This document shows positions 54,000-64,000 of a stretch of 64,000 bases of DNA, one piece after another (the stretch's first letter is position 1; each line of letters starts with the position of its first letter). The notes beneath the pieces were generated by a model. It did no database searches and was not told the DNA's origin. It saw only the letters and a list, made by a program, of their open reading frames with translations. Origin of the DNA: Coptis chinensis. Its lineage: Eukaryota > Streptophyta > Magnoliopsida > Ranunculales > Ranunculaceae. Where the stretch lies: NCBI GenBank assembly GCA_015680905.1, contig CM027380.1, positions 31,054,001 through 31,118,000 of the forward strand. Reading direction: 5' to 3'. The translations under genes and the position numbers were made by a program.

Positions 54000-54719
54000 A
54001 TGCCCAAATTTCTTTCCTTTGGAAGTTCAGACTCCAACATTTCCATCCCTACACTAGTCGATACACAAATTACGGATGAGGATGAGATAGATGACTTTCT
54101 CAAAGATGTAGAAGACTATTATAGTAACGAGGATATGACCAATCTAGATGAGCAATTCAATGAGTTTCTTAGGGCAGGTGATAATTCACCCTATCAAGAA
54201 CTACTTTCCACAACATCCACCTCGACTTCCCTCCTTCCACCCTTTCAAAGGAATCTCGAGTTTGCACTCGATCCTTTTGTTTCATCTGTGCTTCATAAGT
54301 TTTTAAATCCACTTAGTAAACAAATACTTCAGAAGACAAAAGCGTTTGACACCTTCATTTTCAGACTTGAAACAGTCCCTACACACACCATGAATGAGTT
54401 TTGTGCTAAAACCACATCCTCATTGTTTACATGCTGTCCTTCTACAACTTATCCATATCCACCATATTCTCCACGACCATTCACTTTTCCACACTTATTT
54501 ACTAGAACACCCACTCGTTCAAAAATGAAAAAGAAGGTACATGCTAGGTTACGTAATAGGGCTATCCGACTTCACTTTCATTTCACTAGGTTGCGTCATA
54601 GGAAATCTTGGTGCTTAATTGTGTTTGGATATGTTTTCTGTGATTTTTATTTATTGAATGATCCACAACTATTTCGGTTGTTGATATATGATAAACTGCA
54701 TGTTCATACATATGTTTAG
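54000..54719 (+). CDS. Element B 239-codon open frame, protease-RT spacer fused to a basic tail
   Basis: It reads MPKFLSFGSSDSNISIPTLV, an acidic stretch (DEDEIDDFLKDVEDYYSNED), a Ser/Thr stretch, a Pro/Tyr stretch (STTYPYPPYSPRPF), a basic patch (RSKMKKKVHARLRNRAIRLH) and a hydrophobic end (CLIVFGYVFCDFYLL). The first third sits where Athila elements have the spacer between protease and RT. The basic patch sits where the segment after integrase would be. RT, RNase H and integrase are missing between them, so this looks like an internal deletion that left an open frame. Whether it is translated is unknown. Confidence 0.5.
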   Translation: MPKFLSFGSSDSNISIPTLVDTQITDEDEIDDFLKDVEDYYSNEDMTNLDEQFNEFLRAGDNSPYQELLSTTSTSTSLLPPFQRNLEFALDPFVSSVLHKFLNPLSKQILQKTKAFDTFIFRLETVPTHTMNEFCAKTTSSLFTCCPSTTYPYPPYSPRPFTFPHLFTRTPTRSKMKKKVHARLRNRAIRLHFHFTRLRHRKSWCLIVFGYVFCDFYLLNDPQLFRLLIYDKLHVHTYV

Positions 54720-55560
54720 ATAAAGTCTCGAGTATCTGACTATAAACGACTCAACTTTTGTGTTTGGTGCATTTCCTTTCATTTCCATATATTGGTGAGT
54801 GCACCATTAAGGTAACCGGGCCCTCCCTACGGAGTGTTTGGCTGTAAGTACCGGATCCTAAGTCCACATTTGACATAATTCACGTTTTTCACTCTTGCAT
54901 GTTTTCTCGAATTTTTGAGTCACGTTTCTCTATGGGGTGAATTATGTCTTTCTTGTTTATTGTATTTCTTTTTAAAAGTAAATATATATATATATATATA
55001 TATATTAAAGAATAAACATAGTAATCTAGGAAGTCTCAGGAATCTGACTTTAAAAGACCCACTGCTAAAAACAAATTTTCTAAGCTTTGTTGTAAAAAAT
55101 TTGTTTGGGGGTGGGGTGTTCGTGTTTCCGTCCTAGAATATTTATGTCCCATTACAGTTGCTTAGGCCGTTTAATTGTATTACGATCTAGGTTGACATAA
55201 TCTTGAATTTAGAGATTAGTTGTTCGCATAACGTACGTCATGCACGCACTTCGAGGTGTTTTCCACTATCTTATATGTCATCCACGGTCGGAATAGAGTG
55301 TTTTATGGATCATTGGATTGGAAATTCTCTCCTGATCATTTCCATATCTCATTCGCAAAAATCGGACCGGTAACGAAGCGGCAATTTTGATTTGAAGTTT
55401 TGCGAAAAAAATCGAAAAAATCACAAATTTCGAATTGGGCTTGGGCCCAACCCGCGCCCACCGACAGCGCACCCACGCCCTTACCTTCACCATCAGTTCA
55501 TCATTTTTTTTCCACAAACTGCCATTAACAAAGCTTCAAACCCGACCAAAAAAATAAATT
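54720..55560 (+). other. Element B spacer with PPT-like word
   Basis: No gene seen. It starts with TCTCGAGTATCTGACTATAA, and a similar GTCTCAGGAATCTGACTTTA occurs near 55033. TTTGGGGGTGGGG at 55104-55116 is a PPT-like word. An (AT)n stretch lies at 54982-55005. Confidence 0.6.
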
Positions 55561-57000
55561 AAAAACAAAACCTAATTAACCCACGCCCACAATCCAAGAC
55601 CCAACCCAAATCTACTCCAACCGCACCGCCCCACAACCTCCACCAATTTACATCAACAAAAACCACCAGAAAATCAAAATAAAAAAAAAAAAATTGGTGC
55701 TGCCGCGCCACCACACCGCCACCACCATCGTTCTTTTTAGTGAGGTGTCCCTCATTGCTTCCCCCTATCTTCTACAAACCTCAAACCGTATTCAAACTTC
55801 CAATGGCTCAACAACGCCGAATTTTACCGAACAAGCTTTTATCGGCGACCACTTCGCTACCGCTTTTTACGGTGATCTAAAATGATCGATAGAGATCGAA
55901 TAGCTTGTGGTACTCGACTTAAGCCTATTACCACGCGAAGACTTAGTTCGACGGTTCTACAATCTGAGGGGAGTTGGAGGGGACTAGGATTTTGTTATGG
56001 TGGCGAAGAGGAGGAAGGAAGTGACTATCGGTTGTTGGTGAGATTCTAGGCATTCCGCCTAGAATCCATCCGATGTCACGCTGCAGGAGTCCCAAATGTA
56101 ATGGGGTAGAGCCATTGATGAACGCGGATGGCATCGGAAGGGAACTATAATGCGAGATCGCATTGTGTTCGCCAGCATCCCTAAGAACCAACCACCGGGC
56201 TGCACTCGATGGATTGGGTCTAACGCCCCGGGAAGGAGAAGGTCAACGACATCGGCCCGAATCGCCTCCACATTTTATGGATACTCCGTGAGCGTAAGTA
56301 CGAAGTTCAGATCTTGGAGTTTTTGCTTAGCATGATTAGGGGGAGTAGGAAGTCCGGCCTCTCTCCCCGTGTTGATAACCAAGATCATGCCGGTTGAGAG
56401 CAGCTCGGCCCGATAGGTCTTACATCACCCTACACCAAAATCCTCGCATCTATAAGGAGTGTATCCAACGAGTTTGAGGTTGCCCGAGGATAGGGTAGAG
56501 GACGAGGAGGATGGTGGAAACGCGAAATGCCGAGGAGGATGGGGAAATGAGAATGCCTCGAAGGATGAGGAGGACTTGACTTGTTTTGATCGCGGATGCC
56601 CCGGAGAGGTGTTGGTCGATGCGAATGCATGGCCGTAATTCATCGTGGCATCGCGTTAAACAACACTATCTGCGAAGACCTCCGGACTCGACAGCAACTA
56701 TCCATCATAACTTCGAGATCCGTACCCGGAGAGGATGAGAGGTGGGAACAGATGAGGGCCGAGCTAGAAGCTCGGCCCGCCCGGACCGACATGCTTGCAC
56801 GATTCCCACCTCACGGGATTCTCCTTCCGAGGACACACCATCGAGGCACGAGTCGCCGCCGAAAAGATCGAATGGTGCCGCCCATCGAGCTTTCGAGCCA
56901 TATCCGGACCATGTGCCCTCCGCTACCAGTACAGGAGTGGTTAGGGATAGTATCGTTTGATATTTCTATTCTATTTGTAGTTTCATTATTGCCATTTATT
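55561..57000 (+). other. GC-richer unknown segment of element B
   Basis: More GC-rich than its surroundings, with a proline-codon-rich start (CCACACCGCCACCACCATCG) and mixed short frames on both strands, the longest at 56596-57009 plus. No protein family recognised. It occupies the place of extra ORFs a and b of element A, but shows no resemblance to them by eye. Could be captured host DNA or a badly decayed ORF. Confidence 0.4.
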
Positions 57001-57752
57001 TTAATGTAAGTTTTATTTCCGTAATTTGAATTTTGTAGTGAAATGTACTTCGAATGAAAATTTTAATATAATGCGGTTATTTTCATTATGCGTGGTTATT
57101 TACTATTGATCCCACCTTCCCAAATTGTTTGGGGGTGGTTTTATCTATTCAAGCATTATTTTTATATGACCCTCGTCTTAGAATTTATTGCAGAGTCAAG
57201 GTGAAAATATGGCCGTTTAGGCATATCTATGAATAAGTATCATTATAGGATGAAATCTCGATTAAATAGGTAGATTCTATCATAAATTCAACCTAAAAGA
57301 TACTAGGTTTGTTTTAGAATCAAGAAAATGAGTTGTTTCCGTTTTCGGGTTTGGAAATTTTGGTATTTCCGGAAACTGCCGTAAAAACCTTTTGGCAACT
57401 TCCCGATCCGTTTTAGCAACTTAAAACCTATATAAACTTCATACATTCTACACTCACAACTCACACTACACCTAACCTCCATCACTCACCTTTCACTCCC
57501 ACGATTCCCACGCTTTAGGCCTCATTTTTCCGAAGTTTCAATAACTCCGAAGCGCACTCGGCCTCGCAATTTTTTTTCAGATTTTTTGTCGAGCGACTTT
57601 TCAGCGCTTCATGCCGAAGCGACCAGCCAAACACTGGATTTCCAAATCTTCGTGAGCGCACTTTCAGCCCGACTTCCGTGGACCGTAAAAATTCCAGTTT
57701 TCGCGCGGTAGTTTCTGGATCATTCGCAGCTATTCCAGAGCGTAATTTTGAG
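57001..57752 (+). other. Element B spacer with second internal PPT-like word
   Basis: Non-coding. TTTGGGGGTGGTT at 57128-57140 is the same word as the true PPT at 60468. The stretch 57480-57720 leads into extra ORF c. Confidence 0.6.
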
Positions 57753-58674
57753 ATGACATCTCCAACATTGATACTGGAACAGTCTTTCGAAGATTTATTC
57801 CAAAGAACTACCTATGGTGCTTGGTTTCGCGAGGCGATCACATACGTTGGCTGTGAGTCGCTTATGGTAAGACCTGATGCACTTTATTCTCCAACACTAG
57901 CATCTTATTTTTACGATAACTGCATTTTCTTTGGAAGACCAGATGGAGAACAAGTGTTCTCCATCAACATTGATAATGAACCAATGGAAATTACCAGGTT
58001 CTTGCTAGCATTTGTTCTTGGACTTGCTATGCCCGCTGAAATACAAGACCCATGGTGCTATTGGGTAGATAATATGTATGTCTACACTTATGAGTTTTTG
58101 CATGAGTCCTATGGGGCAGGCATTTTCCGTCGATCGAGGACCAAGGGGAATATAATGTCGCTTTGGTAGCCCTGTCCATGAACATAGGAACTGTTATGTT
58201 TTGGATCATGCTAAACATTTTAGGGAATGGCGTTTTCTTACGTGAATGATGCCACTTGCAGCGTCTTCCTTGCTTTAGCCACGGGACGTATGTGTCATGA
58301 CCTTCCCCGAACCTTGATGTCTAGTTTAGCTCGATCCCATAGCATGAGGCATAAGTTCCTTCTTATGCCTGTTCTAGTTTCCCCGTGATTATGCTATGTT
58401 TCTTTCTTGTTTTTGTACACGCTTCACGGATTGGATTCTTAATCGCATCGCACCCACCAATAGTATTATTCGATCTTTCCGTGTAATGACTTGGAAAGGG
58501 TGGAGGATACAACCTCATCAGGTTGCACCCTACACCCCGTTAGACCAAGTAGCACTTAATAGGTTAGCAATAATAGATGATAAATGGCGGGAAGCCTGGC
58601 AAATTATCATGGCATGGCAGATAAAGGAACCTCACTTCTTTATGGAAGAGGAGGATGAGGAAGATGATGAGTAA
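57753..58674 (+). pseudogene. Element B extra ORF c
   Basis: Homologue of ORF c of element A (28687-29664). It starts MTSPTLILEQSFEDLFQRTT and has YSPTLASYFYDN; a stop and frameshifts follow at 58167-58395. A second open part (58396-58674) has FTDWILNRIAPTNSIIRSFR, VMTWKGWR and an acidic end (EEEDEEDDE). The PTN-IIRS-R-TW core is shared with A although the rest has diverged. Function unknown. Confidence 0.65.
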
Positions 58675-60467
58675 TCGCGGGATAAGGTAAGTTTTCATTC
58701 TAGTTAGTGTCCGCTATGTCCCAAGCAATTTCATTCTTGTTAACCCCATAATGGGTAGAACTCAGATAGAGTTAAGGCCGCTTTTATTTCCTATTTTAGT
58801 ACGTTCTAACTTTATTTTGCGATGTTCCCTGAATTTCACACGCTTCAATGGTATTTTTCCTACCCTCTTTATTTACAATACTTTGAGGACAAAACATACT
58901 TTTGTTTGGGGGCATAGAAACACGGTAATTAAGGCATCCTGTTAGGATAGATATGTATAATATGCATTTGTTTCTAGTTAAAATTTCAAAAATTTCAAAA
59001 TATAAATAAATAAGTTATGCTATACACTTAGGAATATTGGTATTGTTTTCTTTCTCTATGCTCTTAACAATCTAGAAGTCTCAATGTAGCTTTTGCATCG
59101 TAAATAATTGTTAGAAACTTAGGTTAATATGTAGGTAATAATCTTTGCATCTATATATAAATATATTACATGAGTATCTATGATTGTTAGCGATGAAGTT
59201 TCAAATCTAGGCTAGAGTACTTATTCTACAAATCCTGTGAGAATATAGCCTAAAGCCTTATATGAGCGAAACATTTGAGAAATGACACAAGGAAGAAGTA
59301 AAATATGGATAGAGAAATCACACATCCACTTGCTTGATCACTATGCCATGTCCTAAGCGAGAATTTAGGCCCTCTTTGGATCGATATAGCCAGAAATTCA
59401 AACCTATGAATTATTTTTCCACTAGTCGCCCCTCTGAGCCTTTCTTTAGCCTTTCATAAACCACAAATCCTTTACCTTGTTACAAAACAAAACAAAATAA
59501 AAAATTTAACCTACCCAATTTAGATAAGTCTGAAAATAGAATGAGTAAGAAAGAAGAAGAGAAAAACTTATGTAAACAAAGTTAGTTAATGGCTTCATAA
59601 AATAAAGAAAAGAAGTTTCCATCCAAAGAAAAAAAAATAGAAATAAAATAAAAACTCCAAAAATAGAATAAAAGGGAGTCAAAAGCCAAAGAAAAGAGAA
59701 AGAAAAAAAAATATGGCTAAGGATGGAAACAAAGTGTAGAAGCAAAAGTAAATAACAAGGTTTTCTCTAGTTACATAATCTGAAGACTCTATTATCTCAG
59801 ACTTGTCCTTTTTGAATATCCATTTCCTTCCTTCTTAAACCATCTCCTAATCCCCGCAACACCTAATAAAGACCTCTAGCTCAATTAGGAATAGGTTAGT
59901 GTGATAGTAAGTGGCAGATGTGTTTGATCGACTCAGGCTTCCTTGTTGTCATTGAGATTGTAAGGTAAAGTGTGCCCACCGCATTAATCGGATTAAATTA
60001 AACTTGAGTGGAAAAATCGAGTGTCAGATCTTGACTATTATTGTGAGAACCTACTTAAGGACGCTATTCCGAGTTTCAGAAACGAACCTGCTAGGCATTT
60101 CATAGTATTACTCATTGTATATATATTTATTGTAGATGATTGATTATTATGCATATATTAGCTTAGGTTTCGACTTGATTACTCTATATGCATTGCTAGT
60201 GAGAGGAATAGTTAATTTAGAGCATGGATAAGGAAACAATAGTTTTATTTCTTAGTCGCCAGTAGTATAGATGAAGTTTGTGAGTACCATCATCGAAAAC
60301 TCTCACGAGGGCTATAACTCGGCCCACTAGGGAATTCCTAGTGGTTTAAGGCCTTGTTGCAGATATGGTCAATGCAATCGCGACTCAAATAAAACGAGTA
60401 GTTAGAACTCCATTTTTGGTCACTTATTCTAATTTCTCATCTTTGCTTGAGGACAAGCATAATGCTG
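58675..60467 (+). other. Element B long 3' UTR with conserved blocks
   Basis: No gene. Block 1 (about 59325-59400, GCGAGAATTTAGGCCCTCTT then GGATCGATATA) and block 2 (60240-60420) match the 3' UTR of element A. Block 2 contains the hairpin at 60324-60344. TTTGGGGG at 58905-58912 follows TTTGAGGACAAAAC, and the same GAGGACAA word precedes the true PPT (60449). Other parts are A-rich. Confidence 0.75.
60324..60344 (+). other. Conserved hairpin in element B 3' UTR
   Basis: Inverted repeat CCACTAGG...CCTAGTGG, the same in all 21 positions as that of element A (27015-27035, minus strand). About 124 nt before the PPT. Confidence 0.8.
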
Positions 60468-60480
60468 TTTGGGGGTGGTT
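60468..60480 (+). other. Element B polypurine tract
   Basis: TTTGGGGGTGGTT directly before the 3' LTR start TGATAAGAGC. Confidence 0.88.
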
Positions 60481-61992
60481 TGATAAGAGCCAAAAACTGT
60501 AGTTTTAACCCTGTAACAGTTATACTATTAGGCCAATTATGTGAGTAATAATTAAGAGTTAACACTAATTACGTGTTTTTATGCATTTCAGGCTTCAAAG
60601 TCCATTATGTGCAGAAATGTGCCTCTTTAGCGAGATAAAGGAGCAAAGGTTGGTCACTAAGGAGTTCCATGATTAAAGGCCAAGATTCAAGAAGACAAAG
60701 CCTTTCTAAAGCTCGGTCAAAAGTTGAAAAGTCGACGCGGGCAGAAACAACACACAAATCAGCAGAACTTCCGAAGGCCATATCTTTGGATTCAGACCTC
60801 GGAATGGGGCCTACCTTATGTCAAAACGACCAGCTCGGAAAGAGTTTCCCAATGCTAAGCCTTAATCCAATCAGAGGAGCAGAAGTGGACGAAAAGTCTG
60901 TTGAAGCCAACTGCAGCTGAAGAGGCCTTTTTGGACTGAAAGAATTGGGTTTTGGGCCTGATTCTCAGGCCCAAAACATGGTTCCAAGCCCATGCACGAT
61001 TTTTGGATCTAAAAGTATAAAAACAAAAGCTTAGCTCTTTGTTAATGGTAGTTAGGTTAGAAAATAAAGGTAGCTTAGAATAGAAAGTAGCCATTAGAAT
61101 AGCTTCTAGATCTAGATTTAATTGTTTTTAATTAAGTTTAGTTTCAAATCCAATTCTTGTTTTAGATTAAACTCTTAAATCATTGATCTTCATTGATTAG
61201 ATAAATAAATTAGTAGATTCTTATTCAATTCGTTTTCCTGCCATTACATTTATAGATCTAGTTTAAATTCTTGTTGATATCATGTCTTAATTATTAATTA
61301 GATTTTAATTATTGTTTAAATTAGATTAGTAAATTTTAATTCTTTATAGTATGTTTAGTTTTAATTTAATCGAAATGATTAAGTAATGATTCTCGCTAAA
61401 CCTCCATTAGAGGGGTTGAGAAGCCTTGATGAAAGCTTGATTCCGATTATCGTAGAGTCGTCGTAAATTCCTTTCCACTCTAGAAACGATTAGTTCACCA
61501 TGAGAATGAGTTTAATCGTTCACATGCTAGTTATGAATTGGTAGGAATGCCATGTGTAATTAGGGATTAGGAGTAACCATATTGTTCTGCGAAGTAGTTC
61601 AATTCGGATTACAACGATTCGTCGTTAGTTGGATTAAGTCGAGTTAAGGTGGAATCAATCCCCCTCTAACTCCTTATCATAGAATCAACGTAGCATTCCC
61701 ATAGTTGTTCTGATAATCGACTAGTTGCATCTTGTGGGTAGTTGCATCGTAGTCTAGTTGCCCCTTCGTAAATCTCTCATTAGACTTTAGAGTTAAGAAT
61801 ACTTATACATAGAGAACATTAACATGCGGAAGGACTAGGAGTGGAACGAATCAACCTACTCCACTATATCTCAATAGGATTGAGAGTAGAAACTTTGATA
61901 AACATTAGGCACGTAAGATAGTTTTAGTTTACTTACGTTTTAAGTTTCATCGTTCATTTCGTAGGTAAACTATTCAATTTTACATTTTATCA
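60481..61992 (+). repeat. Element B 3' LTR
   Basis: 1512 bp, aligns with 39721-41236. Followed by TSD GTGAT (61993-61997). Confidence 0.95.
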
Positions 61993-62325
61993 GTGATTGT
62001 ACGGTTTTTCATGGTCTAGACCATGGTAAACAGGTAACAAACCAAAAATGTTTGGCGGAATTCGAAAATCACCTACAATAGCATCGAGTTTAATGCAAGA
62101 AGCAAGTCCTTCTTGTAAGGCAGTATAGAAATCTGAAAGGGGTTTCTTGACTGTGGGATTTTCCTGGGCCATAATTATGGGAGATGACGGCAACGGAGAT
62201 GTTTGACGAGGTTGGTTTACGGAGGAGGAACTATGTCTAGGAGATAGCATAAGCAGTTGTTTTTTGTATTTTCGACGCCGATATGTAAGTTTTAATTCCT
62301 TATGTTTACCAGACCGTAGTCTCAT
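61993..62325 (-). pseudogene. Element A gag, N-terminal part
   Basis: Starts MRLRSGKHKELKLTYRRRKY, a basic N-terminus, and has KKPLSDFYTALQEGLASCIK and IPPNIFGLLPVYHGLDHEKP up to the junction with element B. It is open over its full length and continues at 39715 on the other side of B. Confidence 0.88.
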
Positions 62326-63507
62326 ACAAATATAAATTTTAATTTAAGGTTCATAAGGAACGAGTTATGATTGGAGGTTTTAGAATTAAGGAAAGAGGGA
62401 GGTGAAGCACGTCTTCCTAAGCTGTTGCTAACTTGAGCAGGTAAGCTAGGATAATGTGTGAATATTCCAGTAGCCAGGTCACCTGAGAGAATTGAGGGAA
62501 GTTGTTCGTGCTAGCACGTTCCTTAATTAGGCAACCTCAATTTTTTTTTCCAGTTTCCTAGGCACTGATAGAATAGGATGATGATTATGATGGTGTATTA
62601 TAGCGGGGTGTTATTAAGATGATTTAGATGAAATTTTTAATTACTATGATTTTTTTTATTTTTTTATTTTTTTATTTTTTTATTTTTTTATTTTTTTTAG
62701 TTTACGTAATTAATGTATTATGGAGACGTGATTACGAAATATGTAATTAAAACGATAGATGCCAAAATAGAAACTAACTAACATATACTAGTTTACGTAA
62801 AAAGTCTACACATGCAAATCTATATTACTTATACGTGCAACTATATGTAAGTTATATGTGAGCTAAGGGAATGTCGAGAACGAACTCATACAAATGAATA
62901 CCGCGTACGTGAATTGATGTAACATACACATACAAAAATATTCTAAGCAGGTGGTTTGAAACTACACATACATCCAAATATGCAAAGAGTTCTTATGCCA
63001 CACACAAACATGCAAGGTAAAACAGGTTATAGTAACAACCAAATAATATCCTCGACAAAGTTTGAGGAGTTTAAGGATTTGAAACCTGGTGTCCCGCGAT
63101 TCCTCGTACACGATCGAACTAACTCTCGGGCTTGTGAACTTACTTGCTAAACAGGACAAGATAGTCTAAAAGAGTATTGAAAAGGAAAGTGGCATGTACC
63201 TGAAAATCGGAGTGTTGATACTCCAGGTTAGTCTCTTGCGCTACTAATTTAGTCTCATCCGAGACTCTTTTCTCAGTTCAGTACTTCAAGTTCCTATGGA
63301 ATACTTAAACTGTGCTAATAAAAATAAACAAAACTTGGTTCACAGATATTTGTTAGTAGAAAAAGTTAAGGCAAACAGTTACGTAACACGTTAGTATCGT
63401 AAAAGAAATGGAAATTTAAAAATGAAGAGGTAGGGGGGGGGGTTATGTTTGATGTATTCCAGTTTTTACGTTAAGTCCAGAGTCCTTCTGCGTGCAGCGT
63501 CGCCATT
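62326..63507 (-). other. Element A 5' leader and primer-binding site
   Basis: No gene. Minus strand beside the LTR reads AATGGCGACGCTGCACGC, PBS-like (63489-63507). An ATTTTTT repeat (about six units) lies at 62648-62698, and a G10 run near 63432-63441. Confidence 0.7.
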
Positions 63508-64000
63508 TGATAAAACACTCTTTATACACGTTTATTGTTTTCAGTTACTTATTTTCTTAAGTTCGAAGTCAACAGTCCAAAGTCCGAAGTCCAAAGACCC
63601 AAGTCCAAAGTCCAAAGTCCAACGTCCGTATAGTCGTACATTTTAGTCAAGTTACCTTACTCACGTGGGTTTGGTAGGATAGGTCGATTAAGGGATAGTC
63701 CAAACCTTAGGGCTCGGAAAAGGTTCACAACTAGAATTACAACTTTTGGTGAGTAGGATTTTAGGTTTTTTTTAGTTGGTTTTAATTAAATTAACGGTAA
63801 TGCAAATAATGTAAATTACTACGGTGATTATATGTAGGTAAACCAAAATAGAGAAACAGGGAGAGAGTTAATCATACTCATGCAATAATCATTTTTTAAC
63901 AGTTTATATTACCACATCACTACATCTCTAATTCGTCTCGTGTTCGGAGACGACGTCGAGTATTGATCCCTAGCGCATACCCACATCTCTGAGCCGCATC
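63508..64000 (-). repeat. Element A, right (5') LTR, cut by window end
   Basis: TGATAAAACACTCTTTATAC onward matches 25141-25632 with few differences, including the AGTCCAA-rich run (63563-63628). Confidence 0.93.

Larger units (their letters stand above)
39721..61992 (+). mobile_element. Element B: non-autonomous Athila-like element nested in A
   Basis: Plus strand, LTRs 39721-41236 and 60481-61992 (TGATAAGAGC...TTATCA), TSD GTGAT at 39716-39720 and 61993-61997. PBS TGGCGCCGCTGCC at 41238 and PPT TTTGGGGGTGGTT at 60468. The interior has gag (interrupted by element C), a decayed protease, a 239-codon open frame, a GC-richer unknown stretch, extra ORF c and a long 3' UTR. RT, RNase H and integrase are absent. 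LTRs differ at only a few positions per hundred by eye, while gag and protease are full of frameshifts. Confidence 0.93.
25141..64000 (-). mobile_element. Element A: Athila-type LTR retrotransposon with nested insertions, right end cut
   Basis: LTRs TGATAAAAC...TTATCA lie at 25141-26873 and from 63508 to beyond the window end; the first ~490 bp of both agree with few mismatches. In minus-strand sense: 5' LTR, PBS (63489-63507), gag N-terminus (61993-62325), rest of gag (39715-38105), protease, RT, RNase H, integrase (to 34463), three extra ORFs (33007-28687), a long 3' UTR and PPT (26886-26874). Element B interrupts gag at the TSD GTGAT. The PBS type, D-L-G-A-S-V-N protease and gag zinc knuckle point to the Athila lineage. 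Stops and frameshifts are few compared with B. Confidence 0.92.

Overview
This window is nuclear DNA of a flowering plant. It contains a cysteine-rich receptor-like kinase (CRK/DUF26) gene in GT-AG exons, Ty3/gypsy retrotransposons of the Athila and Tat kinds, hAT-type MITEs and short CCCTAAA runs. The species cannot be read from the sequence. It is an accessory, transposon-dominated stretch, and no intact host gene was found.

Layout. 1-1612: diverged Athila-like LTR carrying a hAT MITE (927-1461). 1734-2930: decayed Myb/SANT-like gene. 3011-4665: about 0.8 kb tandem duplication, followed by an unrecognised decayed minus-strand gene (to 5488). 6308-19841: CRK pseudogene with seven recognisable exons, premature stops and a frameshift. 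Its last intron holds a 10-kb Tat-type Ty3/gypsy element (element D, 9532-19542, minus strand, TSD GAAAC). 19960-20123: small hAT MITE. 20140-25140: AT-rich intergenic DNA with a decayed LTR-like repeat, a compound tandem repeat and telomere-like runs.

25141 to beyond 64000 is one nest of three retrotransposons. Element A (Athila, minus strand, right LTR cut by the window end) is split inside gag by element B (Athila-like, plus strand, 39721-61992, TSD GTGAT). B is split inside gag by element C (non-autonomous LARD-like, minus strand, 43399-53118, TSD GGTAC). A has most of gag-PR-RT-RNaseH-IN and, where an env-like gene would lie, three extra ORFs, two of which are diverged copies of each other. 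B has no RT, RNase H or integrase, yet its two LTRs are nearly the same, so it was probably moved in trans. C codes for no retroelement protein. It holds several tandem repeats, a recognisable fragment of an OYE-family/12-oxophytodienoate reductase gene and other coding-like fragments.

Most interesting signal: the long 3' untranslated regions of A and B, which belong to different families, share conserved non-coding blocks. One contains a near-perfect 21-nt hairpin (CCACTAGG/CCTAGTGG arms) about 125-130 nt before the polypurine tract. This may be a conserved RNA element of Athila-type retrotransposons. Other points: an antisense, intron-containing extra gene in D, an 88-bp satellite-like array in D, and a 41-bp minisatellite that makes up most of the LTR of C.
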